Positions 34,808-44,377 of a stretch of DNA of 64,000 nucleotides are shown one piece after another. The DNA lies in NCBI RefSeq assembly GCF_025979885.1, contig NZ_CP110139.1, positions 1,116,001 to 1,180,000 on the forward strand, given 5' to 3'. Every line of letters begins with the position of its first letter. Position 1 is the stretch's first letter. The translations under genes were made by a program, and so were the position numbers. The notes beneath the pieces were generated by a model that worked only from the letters and a program-made list of their open reading frames with translations, did no database searches and had not been told where the DNA came from. This DNA is from Hymenobacter sp. YIM 151500-1. GTDB lineage: Bacteria; Bacteroidota; Bacteroidia; Cytophagales; Hymenobacteraceae.

Positions 34808-35443
34808 CTATTCGGTGTCTTGGTCCGAGGCGGTAGCGGCGGGCTTGGCCTCTTTGCTGCCTTCCTTGGTGGGGGCAGGCTTGGGTTTGGCCGGGGCCGC
34901 TGCCTTGGGCGCCAGGTACAGGAACATGCGCTTGCCTTCGAGCTTGGGCAGCTGCTCTACTTTGCCGAGGTCTTCCAAGGCTTGGGCAAACTTGAGCAGC
35001 AGAATTTCACCCCGCTCCTTGAACACGATGCTGCGCCCCACGAAGTGCACGTACGCCTTGATTTTAGCGCCTTCGCGCAAAAATTCCTGGGCGTGCTTGA
35101 GCTTGAAGGCAAAGTCGTGGTCGTCGGTGTTGGGTCCGAAACGGATTTCCTTAATGACGACCTTGGTTTGCTTGGCCTTTAGCTCGCGGGTCTTTTTCTT
35201 CTGCTCGTACTTGAATTTCGAGTAGTCAATAACGCGGCAAACGGGCGGGACGGCAGTAGGCGAAATCTCTACTAAATCAAGATTTTGCTCCTGCGCCATG
35301 CGGCGGGCCTGCTCAATCGAGTAAATGCCCTGTTCCACATTGTCGCCAACCAGGCGTACTTCGCGGGCCGTAATCTTTTGGTTGATTTTAAACGGCTCCT
35401 CGACCTGGGTGCGAGGGATATAGCGGCGGTTGGGGGTAGCTAT
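34808..35443 (-). CDS. infC: Translation initiation factor IF-3, AUA start
   Basis: 211-aa IF-3, which checks start-codon/initiator-tRNA pairing and keeps the subunits apart. An N-terminal domain (after [34 protein letters not shown]) and a C-terminal domain ([38 protein letters not shown]) are both present, followed by a Lys/Ala/Pro-rich tail. No ATG/GTG/TTG exists near the expected N-terminus. In-frame ATA at 35443-35441 lies 7 nt after an AAGGAG Shine-Dalgarno (35456-35451) and restores the normal start. A GTG at 35338 would delete 35 conserved residues. Non-AUG infC starts (AUU/AUC/AUA) are a known autoregulatory device of IF-3. Confidence 0.93.
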   Translation of the reverse strand: MATPNRRYIPRTQVEEPFKINQKITAREVRLVGDNVEQGIYSIEQARRMAQEQNLDLVEISPTAVPPVCRVIDYSKFKYEQKKKTRELKAKQTKVVIKEIRFGPNTDDHDFAFKLKHAQEFLREGAKIKAYVHFVGRSIVFKERGEILLLKFAQALEDLGKVEQLPKLEGKRMFLYLAPKAAAPAKPKPAPTKEGSKEAKPAATASDQDTE

Positions 35444-35786
35444 GGCAGTTCTCCTTAAGGTGAAAGTCGATTTTCAGTGGCTGAAACGCCAACAGGCAAG
35501 CCCGGTGGGTTCAATCAGCGGGCGAATATCCGGCATTTTTTCCAAACGCTGAAAAAAAGGCTATATAAAATTGGCGGTCAACTATGTTCTGCTCTCTTGT
35601 AAGCAAGCCTGGCCAAGACCTACAGCGGCGGCTACGTGACGTCTTCTCTCCTACTACCCCACTGAATGCAAAGCCCCTGACGCTGGTGCGAACGTCAAGC
35701 TGGTGTGAACGTCAAGGGCTTGCTACACTCGGGCGTTTTCAGAGACAAGCGGCACCGTTTACCGCCGGCCCGCCAGAACCCGGTGG
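35444..35786 (-). other. thrS-infC intergenic gap
   Basis: 343 bp without a convincing gene. It holds the infC Shine-Dalgarno (35456-35451), a U-rich stretch near 35540-35560, and the possible thrS terminator (35671-35721). A candidate infC promoter was not defined with confidence. Two direct copies of GCTGGTG(C/T)GAACGTCAAG lie at about 35682-35716. Confidence 0.5.
35671..35721 (-). terminator. Possible terminator of thrS
   Basis: AAGCCCCTGACG (35671-35682) and CGTCAAGGGCTT (35710-35721) pair with one mismatch. The loop (27 nt) is long and there is no clear U-tract, so function is uncertain. Confidence 0.4.
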
Positions 35787-37730
35787 TTATTTGCCGTCCA
35801 TCATGTCATTCACCTGTGTTTGGAAGCTGCGGATGAAAGCGTCCAGGGGCATGGAGCCCACGTCGCCCTCGCCGTGCTTGCGCACCGACACGATGTTGTT
35901 CTCTTGTTCCTTTTCGCCCACGATGAGCATGTAGGGCACTTTCAGCACTTCGGCGTCGCGGATTTTGCGGCCGATTTTCTCGTCGCGGTGGTCTACAGTG
36001 CCGCGCAGCTCGGCGGCCTGGAGCCGGTCGTAGATCTGCTGGGCGTAGTCGTGGTACTTCTCCGAGATGGGCAGCACGGCAAACTGCTCAGGCGTGAGCC
36101 AGAGCGGGAAATTGCCACCGCAGTGCTCAATCAGCACCGCCACAAACCGCTCCAGGGACCCAAACGGGGCCCGGTGAATCATGACGGGACGCTGGCGGGA
36201 GTTGTCGGAAGCCACGTACTCTAGCTCAAACCGCTCGGGCAGGTTGTAGTCGACCTGAATGGTACCGAGCTGCCACTTGCGGCCCAAAGCGTCGCGTACC
36301 ATGAAGTCGAGCTTGGGGCCGTAGAAGGCGGCCTCGCCCAGCTCAGTTACGGTGTTGAGGCCTTTTTCGGCGGCAGCTTCCTGAATGGCGGCTTCGGCGC
36401 GGGCCCAGTTTTCATCGGAGCCGATGTACTTGGCCTTGTTTTCCGGGTCGCGCAGGCTGATTTGGGCCGTGAAGTCGGGGAAGTCCAGGGCTTTGAGCAC
36501 GTAGAGCACAATGTCAATCACCTTCAGGAATTCCTCCTTCACCTGGTCGGGGCGGCAGAAGATGTGGGCGTCGTCCTGGGTGAAGCCCCGCACGCGGGTC
36601 AGGCCGTGCAGCTCCCCGCTCTGCTCGTAGCGGTACACGGTGCCAAACTCGGCCAGGCGCACCGGCAGGTCGCGGTACGAGCGAGGCTTGCTGCGGTAGA
36701 TTTCGCAGTGGTGGGGGCAGTTCATGGGCTTGAGGAAAAACTCCTCGCCCGGATTGGGGGTCTTAATGGGCTGGAAGGAGTCGGCCCCGTACTTTTCGTA
36801 GTGGCCGCTGGTCACGTACAGCTCCTTGGCCCCGATGTGGGGCGTCACGACGGGCTGGTAGCCGGCCTTCATCTGGGCGCGGCGCAGAAACTGCTCCAGC
36901 CGCTCGCGCAGGGCCGTGCCCTTGGGCAGCCACAGGGGCAGCCCCGCTCCTACCTTTTCCGAAAACGTGAACAGCTCCAGCTCCTTGCCCAGCTTGCGGT
37001 GGTCACGGCGCTTGGCTTCCTCCAGCTTTTCCAGGTATTCGGCCAGCTCCTTGGCTTTGGGGAAGGTAATGCCGTAGATGCGCGTGAGCTGCTTGTTCTT
37101 CTCGTCGCCGCGCCAGTAGGCCCCGGCCACGTTCAGCAGCTTCACGGCCTTGATGGGCGAGGTATCGGGAATGTGGGGCCCGCGGCAGAGGTCGGTGAAG
37201 CTGCCCTGGGTGTAGAAGGTGATGGAGCCGTCTTCGAGACGCTCCAGCAAATCCAGCTTGTAGGGGTCGTTTTTCTCCTGAAAGTAGGCTACGGCATCGG
37301 CCTTGCTGACTGCGCGGCGCTGGTACTGGCTTTTCTGCCTGGCCAGCTCCAGCATTTTGGCTTCGATTTTGGCGAAGTCGTCGGTGGAGATGGAGCGGCC
37401 CTCGCCCAGGTCAATGTCGTAGTAGAAGCCGTTTTCGATGCTGGGGCCGATGCCCAGCTTCACGCCGGGGTACAGGGCTTCCAGGGCTTCGGCCATGAGG
37501 TGAGCCGAGGAGTGCCAGAAGGTGGCTTTGCCGTCCGGGTCGTTCCAGGTCAGGATTTCCACGGTGGCATCCTGGTCAAGGGGGCGGTGCAGGTCGCGTA
37601 CTTCGCCGTTGACGCGCACGCCCAGGGCATTGCGGGCCAGGCCTTCGCTGATGCCGGCGGCCACATCGTAGCCCGTGGCGCCATCTACAAACTGGCGCAC
37701 CGAGCCGTCGGGGAGGGTAATCTGTAACAT
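35787..37730 (-). CDS. thrS: Threonine--tRNA ligase
   Basis: 647-aa class II synthetase with TGS domain (residues 1-62), the editing/SAD domain ([31 protein letters not shown] zinc/editing His), catalytic core with motif 2 ([22 protein letters not shown]; here [18 protein letters not shown]), the zinc ligands of the active site in [12 protein letters not shown], and an anticodon-binding C-terminus. Full length for ThrRS. It is the first gene of a thrS-infC-rpmI-rplT run; threonine supply and translation initiation genes often sit together. Confidence 0.97.
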   Translation of the reverse strand: MLQITLPDGSVRQFVDGATGYDVAAGISEGLARNALGVRVNGEVRDLHRPLDQDATVEILTWNDPDGKATFWHSSAHLMAEALEALYPGVKLGIGPSIENGFYYDIDLGEGRSISTDDFAKIEAKMLELARQKSQYQRRAVSKADAVAYFQEKNDPYKLDLLERLEDGSITFYTQGSFTDLCRGPHIPDTSPIKAVKLLNVAGAYWRGDEKNKQLTRIYGITFPKAKELAEYLEKLEEAKRRDHRKLGKELELFTFSEKVGAGLPLWLPKGTALRERLEQFLRRAQMKAGYQPVVTPHIGAKELYVTSGHYEKYGADSFQPIKTPNPGEEFFLKPMNCPHHCEIYRSKPRSYRDLPVRLAEFGTVYRYEQSGELHGLTRVRGFTQDDAHIFCRPDQVKEEFLKVIDIVLYVLKALDFPDFTAQISLRDPENKAKYIGSDENWARAEAAIQEAAAEKGLNTVTELGEAAFYGPKLDFMVRDALGRKWQLGTIQVDYNLPERFELEYVASDNSRQRPVMIHRAPFGSLERFVAVLIEHCGGNFPLWLTPEQFAVLPISEKYHDYAQQIYDRLQAAELRGTVDHRDEKIGRKIRDAEVLKVPYMLIVGEKEQENNIVSVRKHGEGDVGSMPLDAFIRSFQTQVNDMMDGK

Positions 37731-37786
37731 AAAAAAGAGGAATTATGGCTATACAACCAGCCGTGAGGCCGCAAGATAGGGAAAGA

Positions 37787-38033
37787 GGGACTTAAGGTCT
37801 TGGGGACTTAGGGGCTTAGTTGCCGTTCTAGCGTCATCCTGAGCATGTTGCGCATCAAGCGAAGATGAAGCTTTTGTTATGGCAGAATGACGTACCTGTA
37901 CGGTAAAGCCATTTTGCCGTCATGTCCTCAGGTGAGCAGGTTCTTTATGGTGTGGATGCCTGATGAGGGGATGACACCAGCATGATAAACCAAGTCCCTA
38001 AGTCCTAAGCCCCCAAGACCCTAAGCCCCTATC
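37787..38033. repeat. Periodic-arm inverted repeat (GGGGACTTAGGGGCTTAG units) with inner palindrome
   Basis: Left arm 37787-37819 (GGGACTTAAGGTCTTGGGGA...) and right arm 37990-38031 (CCAAGTCCCTAAGTCCTAAG...) are complementary. Between them a different element starting GCGTCATCCTGAGC (37831) and ending near 37975 is enclosed. The right arm ends 2 nt before the stop codon of the TPR lipoprotein gene. The 302-bp gap holds no gene. Confidence 0.85.
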
Positions 38034-39146
38034 TCACAACCCAGAACGCTGCACACTGATGGGCTCGATGAGCTCTACGGCTTGGCGGGGACGCTCATCC
38101 ACGATAATGCCCTTGGCGCGGTTGCCCACTTTCCAGACTTTGTAGGTCCAGTGACGGTTGCCGGGGTTTTCCAGCACCAGCAGGCGGTACTGGTCGGTGG
38201 CTTCCTGGTAACGGCCGAGGCTTTCGAGACTTTCGGCCAGCATTTGGCGGGCGCCGGCCAGGCGTGGGGCGCGGCGCAGAGCCCGCTGGAGGTAGGGCAC
38301 GGCCTGGGCGTACTGCCGGGCTTTGAAGGCCACCAAGCCCAGGCGGTAGTCGGCGCGGTAGAAGGTGGTATCGAGCTGCACCACGCGGGCGTAGCTGCGG
38401 GCGGCGCTGTCGGGTTGGTTTTGCAGCTCGAACTGCCGGCCGTAGTCGTACCACAGCGGGCCGTAGTCGGGAGCCAGCTTCAGGCCTTGGGCGGCATACA
38501 TGGCGGCTTCGGCCGGCTGCCGAAACGCGTTCAGCAGAAACGCCAGCTGGTGCAGGGTTTCGGGCTGGCGTGGGTCGCGGGCCAGGCTGGCCCGCAGGTA
38601 GTCGAGAGCCTGCACCGTGTCGCGCAGCCCCACGAAGGCCATGCCTTTGTAGAACAGCGCCGCCGTGTGGTCGGGCTCCTGCTGCAAGGCCCGGTCGAGC
38701 TGGTCGAGGGCCGGCTGGTACTCGCGCCGGGCCAGGTGCATCTCCCCTACCAGCAGGTTGAGGTCGGGGGAGGAAAAGCCGCGGCGGGCGGCTTCGGCTG
38801 CGGCGGCCAGGGCTTCCGGGAGCTGGCCTTGTGCCCGCAGGGCGCGGGCTTTGGTGAAGTAAAACTCGCCGGGGGCGTCGTCGAGGTCCAGGGCCTGGTT
38901 GATGTCTTGCAGGGCCGGGCCTACCTGGCCGGCATCGAGGCGAAACGCGGCCCGCCGGGCGTACAGCGACGCATTCTGGGGTTGGCGGGCAATGGCGCCG
39001 TCCAGCTCCTGGGCCTGAATGGCCGGCCCACTTTGCACGGTGCGCAAATTCACCATGCGGGCCGGCTGCTCCACGGGCACTTCGGCGCAGCCCGCCGCCA
39101 GGCCGGCGGCCAGCACCAAGAGCAGACGAGCAGCAACAGGAGGCAT
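38034..39146 (-). CDS. TPR lipoprotein
   Basis: 370-aa protein with a lipobox signal (MPPVAARLLLVLAAGLAAGC, lipid Cys at 20) and about seven TPR units (for example NASLYARRAAFRLDAGQVG, ALFYKGMAFVGLRDTVQAL, YRLGLVAFKARQYAQAVPYL). Expected to be anchored in the periplasmic face of the inner or outer membrane as a protein-interaction scaffold. ATG at 39146 preferred over 39158 because a TATCTTTG -7-like box at 39175-39168 would leave no leader for the longer version. The adjacent 39207-40070 gene is similar in type. Confidence 0.75.
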   Translation of the reverse strand: MPPVAARLLLVLAAGLAAGCAEVPVEQPARMVNLRTVQSGPAIQAQELDGAIARQPQNASLYARRAAFRLDAGQVGPALQDINQALDLDDAPGEFYFTKARALRAQGQLPEALAAAAEAARRGFSSPDLNLLVGEMHLARREYQPALDQLDRALQQEPDHTAALFYKGMAFVGLRDTVQALDYLRASLARDPRQPETLHQLAFLLNAFRQPAEAAMYAAQGLKLAPDYGPLWYDYGRQFELQNQPDSAARSYARVVQLDTTFYRADYRLGLVAFKARQYAQAVPYLQRALRRAPRLAGARQMLAESLESLGRYQEATDQYRLLVLENPGNRHWTYKVWKVGNRAKGIIVDERPRQAVELIEPISVQRSGL

Positions 39147-39206
39147 CGTGGTCAGCATAGCTACGGGCAAAGATACGGCGCGGGGCCCCGCCAACGGGCC
39201 GGCCTG

Positions 39207-40070
39207 CTACAGCGTTTTGACGCGGCGGGCAATCTGGCGGCGCAGGTGGCGGTTCTGCTGCTCCAGCAAGCGGCGGCAGCGGCGGCTCAGCTCCAGCTCA
39301 TCGGCCGTAACGGGCTCCATGGTCACGGCTTCCTGGAGCACACTAATGGCCTGGCGGCGCTGGCCCTGGTTGAGGTGGACGCGGGCCAGGTCGTAGGCAA
39401 ACTGAATGCGCTGGGGCGCCAGTTCGTGGGCCCGGCCCAGGGCTTCCAGGGCTTGGCGGGTGCTGGCCCCGCTGGGCGTACCGCCCAGAAGCACCCGGCT
39501 GAACACCCGTTCCAGCAAGTTGTAGTGGTCGACGCGGTAGTGCCAGCGGCCCAGCAGCTGCCAGGCGTCGGCCCAGGTGGGGCGGGCGGCCACGGCGGCC
39601 TGCACGTGGGGCTTCATTTCGCGGTAGGCCAGCAGCCGCCCCCGCGCCGACAGCAGGGTGGCTTGGTTGGCCAGGGACAGGGCTTCGGCGTAGTGCCCTT
39701 CGGCGCCGTCGGGACGCACCACCAGGGCGCGGTTGGCGTAGAGGTGGGCCGCCGCGAAGTAGGCAGCTTTGCGGGTTTCGTCGGTGTAGCGGGCCCCGAT
39801 GCGGACACTAAGCACGGCCGCCTGCCATAGCGCCTCGTACGTGGCCGGAGTCCGGCCCAGCACTTCCTCATACGTGGCCAGAGCTTCCGACTCTTTGTAC
39901 CGGGCTTGCAGCTCCTGGGCCTGCCGCAGCAGCCTATCCACTTCGCTGGAAGGAGGCGCTTCCACGGCGGGCTTGGGCGCAGGCTTGGCCTTGTGCAGCT
40001 GGGCCTGAGCCGGAAAAGCACCCAGCCCCGCCAGCAGCCCCAGGACAAACAGACAAATGCACAACCTCAT
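39207..40070 (-). CDS. Exported TPR-containing protein
   Basis: 287-aa protein with a signal peptide (MRLCICLFVLGLLAGLGAF, cleaved near AQAQ) and TPR-like helices (VDRLLRQAQELQARYKESEAL, HLYANRALVVRPDGAEGHYAEAL, ALGRAHELAPQRIQFAYDLAR). No lipobox; periplasmic location is inferred. It lies 61 bp upstream of the TPR lipoprotein gene, so both may act together. The start is set at ATG 40070 from the signal peptide; the longer frame to 40133 has no sign of coding. Confidence 0.75.
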   Translation of the reverse strand: MRLCICLFVLGLLAGLGAFPAQAQLHKAKPAPKPAVEAPPSSEVDRLLRQAQELQARYKESEALATYEEVLGRTPATYEALWQAAVLSVRIGARYTDETRKAAYFAAAHLYANRALVVRPDGAEGHYAEALSLANQATLLSARGRLLAYREMKPHVQAAVAARPTWADAWQLLGRWHYRVDHYNLLERVFSRVLLGGTPSGASTRQALEALGRAHELAPQRIQFAYDLARVHLNQGQRRQAISVLQEAVTMEPVTADELELSRRCRRLLEQQNRHLRRQIARRVKTL

Positions 40071-40174
40071 ACCTCTGAATAAGCTCTCAAAGCTGGGGCT
40101 TTTCTGGCAGATGCCACACGCTAAGCAACACAAAAAACCCCGCCGCGAGGTGCAGCAGGGCTTTTGGGGTAAGA

Positions 40175-43129
40175 TTAAAACAGCTTCAGCTGGGACTTCG
40201 GCGTCTTGAGCACGGCCTGGGCCTGGGCAATGTCGGCTTCCGAAATATCCACCGGGCCGCTCAGCTCCGGCAGGGGCGCTTCGGGAGCTGCGGTGCTGCT
40301 GCCAGCAGCGGCCGGACGCGGAATGGTGGCCGGACCGGCCTTTTTCTTTACGGCTTTGCGCTCCGGCTCGGGGCCTTCGTCGGTGAGCAGGGTGAGGGCG
40401 TGGATTTTGAAGTAGTTGAGTTTGTTGCCCAGGGCTTTCCAGCCTTTCACGTCGATGAACTCGTGGAGCAGGTGCTGCACGGTTTCTTTCTCGGCTTTTT
40501 TGTCGCGCTGCAGCTTCACCTCAATCCGGGGCTCGGCGTGGCAGGTGGCGCACAGCAGCTTCGAGCCCTTGGTTTCCGAAATGAAGGTGAAGCGCTTTTC
40601 CAGGGTGCTGGTTTCGATTTTGAACCGCTTGACGTAGTGCGTCTTGGTTTCGCCCTCCACGTAGGCGCTGCTGATGACCGTTTCGGGCTCCAGCTTGCGC
40701 AGCAGCACAATGTTGGGCACGTCGGCGTGCCAGGCCAGGTCCGGCAGCCGCACCTCGTAGGAGCCGTCTTTGTACACCACCAGCAAAGTGTCGTCGGTGT
40801 CGAAGGTGCCCAGGTAGCGGCCGTGGCCGGCGTGGTTGAGGCGGCCCACCACCACGTCGAAAAACACCTCCCGGCCGCCCAGCGTCGAGTCGCCCACGGC
40901 TTTGCGGGTGATTTTCTTGATGGGCTGCTTGGTCACGATGTTGCCCATGGAGCCCTTGCCTTTGATGGCCAGCTCGGCAAAATCAAAGTCGAACTGCTTG
41001 ACCCGCGCCGGGGCCTTGTCCGAAAGTTGCACGCTTACAATCTCCGACTCCGAGTTGGGGTTGGCCGTGAGATAGAGCACCTTGGTGCCCTTGGTGCCTT
41101 TGGTCAGGTCGTAGGTTTTGTCGCGGGTGATGCCCGTCACGAGAAAACGCTTGGCAAAGGAGATGCCCGAAGCCCCGTCCTGGTACACCAGGTTGTACAC
41201 CAGCCGGTCGTCGTTTTTGTTGTAGACGCCCACGTGCAGGATGTCCTTGCCCACGAAGGTTTTCTCGGCAATCTTGGTCACCATGAACGTGCCGTCGCGG
41301 CGGATGGCAATGATGTCGTCCAGGTCCGAGCAGTCGCACACAAACTCGTCTTTCTTCAGCCCGTAGCCCACGAAACCGTCCTGGCGGTTCACGTAGAGCT
41401 TCTGGTTGGCCACGGCTACTTTCTGGGCCGTTACCACGTCGAAGGTGCGCAGCTGAGTGCGTCGCTCCCGGCCGGCGCCGTATTTTTTCAGCAGGCCCTC
41501 GAAGTAGCCGATGGCGTAGCGGGTGAGGTTGGCCAGGTGGTCGGCCACCTCGGCCAGCTCAGTTTCCAGCTTCTGGATGTATTCCTCGGCCTTGAAGCCG
41601 TCGTACTTGCTGATGCGCTTGATGCGGATTTCGGTCAGGCGCGTCAGGTCGTCCTCGGTAATGGCGCGGCGCAGCACCAAGCGCGGGTCGTTGGCCTTGG
41701 GCTTTTCGCCGTCGATGCGCACGAACTTGCGCAAGCCGGCGTCAATGGTCTGGAGAATGTCTTCCCAGGTTTCGCACTCCTCGATTTTGCGGTAGATGCG
41801 GTTTTCGATAAAGATTTTTTCCAGCGAAGCCGAATGCCACTTCTCCTGCAGCTCCTCCTGGCGGATTTCCAGCTCCCGCTCCAGCAGGCGCACCGTTTTC
41901 TGGGTGCTCAGGCGCAGCATATCCTCCACTCCCACAAAGCGCGGCTTCTCGTCGATGATGACGCAAGTGTTGGGCGAAATGCTGATTTCGCAATCGGTGA
42001 AGGCGTAGAGGGCGTCCATGGTGAGGTCCGGGGAAACCCCGGCCGGCAGGTGCACCTGGATTTCCACCTCGGCCGCCGTGTTGTCCACCACCTTCTTGAT
42101 CTTGATTTTGTTGGCCTCTGAGGCCTTCACAATGCTTTCCATCAGCGCCGTGGTGGTGGTGCCGTAGGGAATGTCGCGGATGACGAGCATCGTTTTGTCG
42201 ACCTTCTCGATGGTGGCGCGCAAGCGGATTTTAGCCCCGCGCAGGCCGCCGTTGTAGTTGGTCACGTCGCAGAGTCCGCCCGTGGGGAAGTCCGGGAACA
42301 GCTGGATGTCGCGGCCCCGTAGCACGTCGATGCTGGCCTTGCACAGCTCCCGGAAGTTGTGGGGCATAATTTTGGTGCTCAGGCCCACGGCAATGCCCTC
42401 CACGCCCTGGGCTAGCAGCAGCGGGAACTTCACCGGCAGCGTGGTCGGCTCCCGCTTGCGGCCGTCGTAGCTCATCTGCCACTCCGTAATGTCGGGGTTG
42501 AACACCACGTCCAGGGCAAACTTGCTCAGGCGGGCCTCAATATAGCGGGGCGCGGCGGCGCCGTCGCCGGTGCGGATGTCGCCCCAGTTGCCCTGGGTTT
42601 CAATGAGCAGGTCTTTCTGGCCCAGGTTCACCATGGCGTCGCCGATGGAGGCGTCGCCGTGGGGATGGTACTGCATGGTCTGGCCGATGACGTTGGCTAC
42701 TTTGTTGAAGCGGCCGTCGTCCATCTCCTTCATGGCGTGCAGGATGCGGCGCTGCACGGGCTTCAGGCCGTCCTCAATAGCCGGCACGGCCCGCTCCAGA
42801 ATCACGTAAGAAGCGTAGTCCAGAAACCAGTTCTGGTACATGCCGTTCACGGTGGCCACGTCGTGAATCATCTCGCCGGGCGCAAACTTAGGTTCCTCCT
42901 CGGCTTCTTCGGTTACCGGCTCCGGCTCGGTCACAGCCTGCACGTCAGCCGACGATTCGGCCAGCAATAATTCGCCGGTTTCGCTCACCACGAGTTGGGG
43001 CGTAGTGTCGTCGGCATCGGCTGGGCCGGCCGGCTCGGCCCCGAACTCAAAGGAGTCGCCGGCACCAAACAGGTTGGGCGCTTGCTCGTCGTTGCGGTTC
43101 AGGTCCTGGGGGTCTTTCTCTTCTGACAT
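40175..43129 (-). CDS. parC: DNA topoisomerase IV subunit A
   Basis: 984-aa type IIA topoisomerase subunit that breaks and rejoins DNA to decatenate daughter chromosomes. N-terminal acidic extension (about 1-95), then the winged-helix/tower domains beginning MYQNWFLDYASYVILERAVP, the Bacteroidota ParC-like GQTMQYHPHGDASIGDAM, and the catalytic Tyr in GAAAPRYIEARLSKFA. A C-terminal beta-pinwheel follows and a Lys/Pro-rich tail. The ILERAVPAIEDGLKPVQRRIL sequence distinguishes ParC from GyrA of this phylum. parE lies 1.2 kb upstream, separated by two accessory genes. Confidence 0.93.
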   Translation of the reverse strand: MSEEKDPQDLNRNDEQAPNLFGAGDSFEFGAEPAGPADADDTTPQLVVSETGELLLAESSADVQAVTEPEPVTEEAEEEPKFAPGEMIHDVATVNGMYQNWFLDYASYVILERAVPAIEDGLKPVQRRILHAMKEMDDGRFNKVANVIGQTMQYHPHGDASIGDAMVNLGQKDLLIETQGNWGDIRTGDGAAAPRYIEARLSKFALDVVFNPDITEWQMSYDGRKREPTTLPVKFPLLLAQGVEGIAVGLSTKIMPHNFRELCKASIDVLRGRDIQLFPDFPTGGLCDVTNYNGGLRGAKIRLRATIEKVDKTMLVIRDIPYGTTTTALMESIVKASEANKIKIKKVVDNTAAEVEIQVHLPAGVSPDLTMDALYAFTDCEISISPNTCVIIDEKPRFVGVEDMLRLSTQKTVRLLERELEIRQEELQEKWHSASLEKIFIENRIYRKIEECETWEDILQTIDAGLRKFVRIDGEKPKANDPRLVLRRAITEDDLTRLTEIRIKRISKYDGFKAEEYIQKLETELAEVADHLANLTRYAIGYFEGLLKKYGAGRERRTQLRTFDVVTAQKVAVANQKLYVNRQDGFVGYGLKKDEFVCDCSDLDDIIAIRRDGTFMVTKIAEKTFVGKDILHVGVYNKNDDRLVYNLVYQDGASGISFAKRFLVTGITRDKTYDLTKGTKGTKVLYLTANPNSESEIVSVQLSDKAPARVKQFDFDFAELAIKGKGSMGNIVTKQPIKKITRKAVGDSTLGGREVFFDVVVGRLNHAGHGRYLGTFDTDDTLLVVYKDGSYEVRLPDLAWHADVPNIVLLRKLEPETVISSAYVEGETKTHYVKRFKIETSTLEKRFTFISETKGSKLLCATCHAEPRIEVKLQRDKKAEKETVQHLLHEFIDVKGWKALGNKLNYFKIHALTLLTDEGPEPERKAVKKKAGPATIPRPAAAGSSTAAPEAPLPELSGPVDISEADIAQAQAVLKTPKSQLKLF

Positions 43130-43237
43130 AAGGGGTGTGGCCGGGGGCCACGGTTGTTGTTCTTGTACCTCTCTTCCGCTTGGCGGGGCGGAAGGACAAT
43201 TCTCAATTAAGATAACCGCAGATAGTTCACTGCGGCT

Positions 43238-43816
43238 TCAAAGCTGTTTATATCGACAACGCTGCACCCGCAGCTCCTGCACCAAGCGAGTCGCTTTGAA
43301 CGCCTTTTCATCGCGCGATACAAACAGGCATTCTTCCTGCTCTGGCTCGTTCAGCAATTGCTGCTGCACGCTTGCCAGCACCAGCGCGTCGTGCAGGCTC
43401 AAGCTGTTTTCAACGAAAGCCCGTTGTCCGGCCACTACGATTTCGGGAGTTATGGAAATCATGGTAGCTGAACGGGTAAACCGTTCCACAACCTGAAACA
43501 GCCGTTCGGTTTGGGTTGCCGTGCGCGCTAGCAGCACGCCCCGCAACAACCGTCCGAGTGTTTCCATATCGTCGGCATCGGCTCCGGCTTCGCGTTGATG
43601 CTGTTTTATTTCTTCCTGAATAGCAGCCACCAACTCATCCCGTCCCTGCTTTGCGGTCCGCAGCCTGTTAAATACTTCAGACAGCCCATAAACAGGAGCT
43701 ATTAGGCGGATGACATGCTGCTCGGCAGCTTGCAGTATTTTCTCGCAAAACGATGCTTGTTCTTGTTGAAAGGCCAACTCCAGCAAAAAATTGGTTTCTA
43801 CAAAGACCCGTCTCAT
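43238..43816 (-). CDS. PIN-like domain protein (possible nuclease)
   Basis: 192-aa protein with a PIN-type pattern: FVETNFLLELAF at the N-terminus (Glu7 where a PIN nuclease normally has Asp), VYGLSEVFNRL in the early part, SLHDALVLASV and CLFVSRDEKAFK toward the C-terminus. PIN domains are Mg-dependent ribonucleases, often toxins. The start codon directly follows the stop of the upstream PD-(D/E)XK-like gene with no gap, so the two are translationally coupled. The pair sits between parC and parE. Catalysis is uncertain given the Glu7. Confidence 0.65.
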   Translation of the reverse strand: MRRVFVETNFLLELAFQQEQASFCEKILQAAEQHVIRLIAPVYGLSEVFNRLRTAKQGRDELVAAIQEEIKQHQREAGADADDMETLGRLLRGVLLARTATQTERLFQVVERFTRSATMISITPEIVVAGQRAFVENSLSLHDALVLASVQQQLLNEPEQEECLFVSRDEKAFKATRLVQELRVQRCRYKQL

Positions 43817-44353
43817 TCAAGCGGCCTGAAGCTGAATGTCGCCGTGATAAATAGCTTCGTAGAGGCCAGTATCAACCAACCACCGCTGCGCGGGCTCGTC
43901 GATTAGCTGTTGCTTTGGCTTAAACTGGCTAAACATCAGCCAAGAATAAACAACGGATTCTAGGTTGCGCTCGTCCAGCCGCGAGAGCGGGAACCGCTGC
44001 ACATCCAACTGCCGCTCCAGAACTGCGCTTGCGTCAACGATGATGTCCGGTGCGCGGCGCGGTGCGGCGCCTGGTCGCCACAACGCAATTTGGCGGGGAG
44101 TCACCAACATGAAGTAGTAGTCGTTGTGCCATGTGGCTGGCTCAGCGCTAGGCTTAGCAGGATCTGGGAACCACGTTTCGGTCAACTCCTGGAAAAAGTT
44201 TTCCTGCCAATCCTGCTCGTCCCATGCGGCTAAGTCTTGGCTGGCCCAAAAGGCACCGGCCTTCACTTCCACCAACAGCCGCAGCTCGTGCCGGGCTGAA
44301 TAGCCCACTAGGTCGGCTACGTAGTGTTCGGGAACTCCAAAAGGGTTTGCCAT
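43817..44353 (-). CDS. PD-(D/E)XK-like protein paired with PIN gene
   Basis: 178-aa protein whose N-terminus shows a nuclease-like signature: Asp14 in YVADLVGYS followed by Glu29-Val-Lys31 in LRLLVEVKAGAFW. This D-(n)-ExK arrangement is the core of the PD-(D/E)XK fold. No further domain is recognised. It is directly coupled to the PIN-like gene that follows and lies 25 bp after parE in the same direction. It could be a nuclease partner, an antitoxin with a degenerate fold, or a restriction-type effector; evidence beyond the motif is absent. Confidence 0.55.
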   Translation of the reverse strand: MANPFGVPEHYVADLVGYSARHELRLLVEVKAGAFWASQDLAAWDEQDWQENFFQELTETWFPDPAKPSAEPATWHNDYYFMLVTPRQIALWRPGAAPRRAPDIIVDASAVLERQLDVQRFPLSRLDERNLESVVYSWLMFSQFKPKQQLIDEPAQRWLVDTGLYEAIYHGDIQLQAA

Positions 44354-44377
44354 AGCACTTGAAAGTTTAACCAGCTC

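Noticed and set aside
35338..35340. GTG as infC start
   Set aside because: It would remove 35 conserved N-terminal residues of IF-3 and has no Shine-Dalgarno; ATA at 35443 has both.
40400..42121. 573-aa plus-strand open frame antisense to parC
   Set aside because: Lies wholly within the well-supported parC gene; composition (rich in His, Gly, Val, Gln) is typical of antisense frames in high-GC DNA. The same applies to 38082-39830, 44741-46294 and 5759-6772.
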